This document shows, one piece after another, positions 63,860-64,000 of a stretch of 64,000 nt of DNA. The position numbers and the translations under genes are program-made. Position 1 is the first letter of the stretch, and every line of letters starts with the position of its first letter. The notes under the pieces are model-generated. The model was not told where the DNA came from. It saw nothing but the letters and a program-made list of their open reading frames with translations, and made no database searches. Source of the DNA: Chlamydiales bacterium (GTDB taxonomy: Bacteria > Chlamydiota > Chlamydiia > Chlamydiales > JACKPQ01); assembly GCA_024233435.1 (NCBI GenBank), contig JACKPQ010000003.1, forward strand, positions 33,439-97,438. Reading direction: 5' to 3'.

Positions 63860-64000
63860 ATGATTGAAGCGATTAAATGCCATTTGCCAGCAAGATGTTC
63901 TATCTTGAGCGCTGTGATGCCAAAAACAGTTTCAGGCCGAATTTTTGCTGTAGCATCAGCTGCCATAGCAATCGGTGTTGTTGTTTTTGTGTGTCGAAAA
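63860..64000 (+). CDS. LRR-NEL effector 5, N-terminal end only
   Basis: 47 codons before the window ends. The protein matches the first 47 residues of gene 4 with only three changes (A12R-type Ala/Arg, Ser/Ala and Leu/Val exchanges), including the SGRIFAVASAAIAIG hydrophobic segment. It is the next member of the tandem array. Whether it is intact further on cannot be seen. Confidence 0.85.
   Translation, partial: MIEAIKCHLPARCSILSAVMPKTVSGRIFAVASAAIAIGVVVFVCRK

Noticed and set aside
1..64000. tRNA, rRNA or insertion-sequence genes
   Set aside because: No cloverleaf, rRNA signature or transposase with terminal repeats was seen; the Rpn-type protein lacks flanking inverted repeats.

Overview
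The window is a gene-dense stretch (about 43-45% GC by eye) of a chromosome from the phylum Chlamydiae, most likely an amoeba- or arthropod-associated (environmental, Parachlamydiales-type) chlamydia. Four things point there. The order rpoC / transaldolase / V-type ATP synthase (E, DUF2764, A, B, D, I, K) is typically chlamydial. A CesT-type type III secretion chaperone lies next to glgX. There is a second dnaA beside a 60-kDa yidC. Two CNNM/CBS proteins, a NifS-type cysteine desulfurase and a PP2C phosphatase are neighbours, as in Chlamydiaceae. Genes seen here that Chlamydiaceae usually lack (classical menaquinone genes, AbiE, LRR-NEL effectors) argue for an environmental lineage. I do not name a species.

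Layout. 1-3.9 kb: 3' part of rpoC, an Inc-like membrane protein, tal and a small exported protein. 4.1-11.5 kb: the complete V-type ATP synthase operon. 11.6-17 kb: a large autotransporter coupled to fumC. 17-23 kb: an Rpn-type nuclease, two NUDIX proteins (one further on), a lipoprotein, DAHP synthase and two tandem Na+/amino-acid symporters. 22.6-38.1 kb: a RING-finger membrane protein, valS, an exported 2OG-Fe(II) oxygenase, trpS, a 713-residue orphan, SpoIID, ruvB, dcd, an FtsB/DivIC-like protein, two CNNM/CBS proteins and a cysteine desulfurase. 38.2-44.0 kb: three tandem leucine-rich-repeat (LRR) genes. 44.0-53.7 kb: PP2C, CPBP protease, lipoprotein, a short GlgX, T3SS chaperone, dnaA, yidC and a TPR protein. 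53.7-59.8 kb: a hotdog thioesterase, AbiEi/AbiEii, and menE-menC-menA-menB. 59.8-64 kb: a kinase-like protein with an NLS-like N-terminus, an LRR-only gene, a remnant, an intact LRR gene and the start of a fifth copy.

The most striking content is the LRR family. Its C-terminal domain matches the NEL (IpaH/SspH-type) E3 ubiquitin ligase, including the catalytic CxD motif (here Cys-Gly-Asp-Arg). Each protein also carries one hydrophobic segment near the N-terminus, which IpaH-type enzymes lack. Copies 1-3 arose by tandem duplication between the cysteine desulfurase and PP2C genes: the junctions still hold duplicated pieces of both flanking genes. Copies 2 and 3 have stops or frameshifts confined to the LRR region, while the NEL half stays open. 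Together with the RING membrane protein and the kinase-like protein, the window encodes a set of candidate host-directed effectors, with a T3SS chaperone in the same window. Several genes (valS, LRR-NEL 1-3) have promoter boxes that end 7-9 bases before the start codon, predicting leaderless or nearly leaderless mRNAs.

No tRNA, rRNA, CRISPR array or insertion sequence was recognised.
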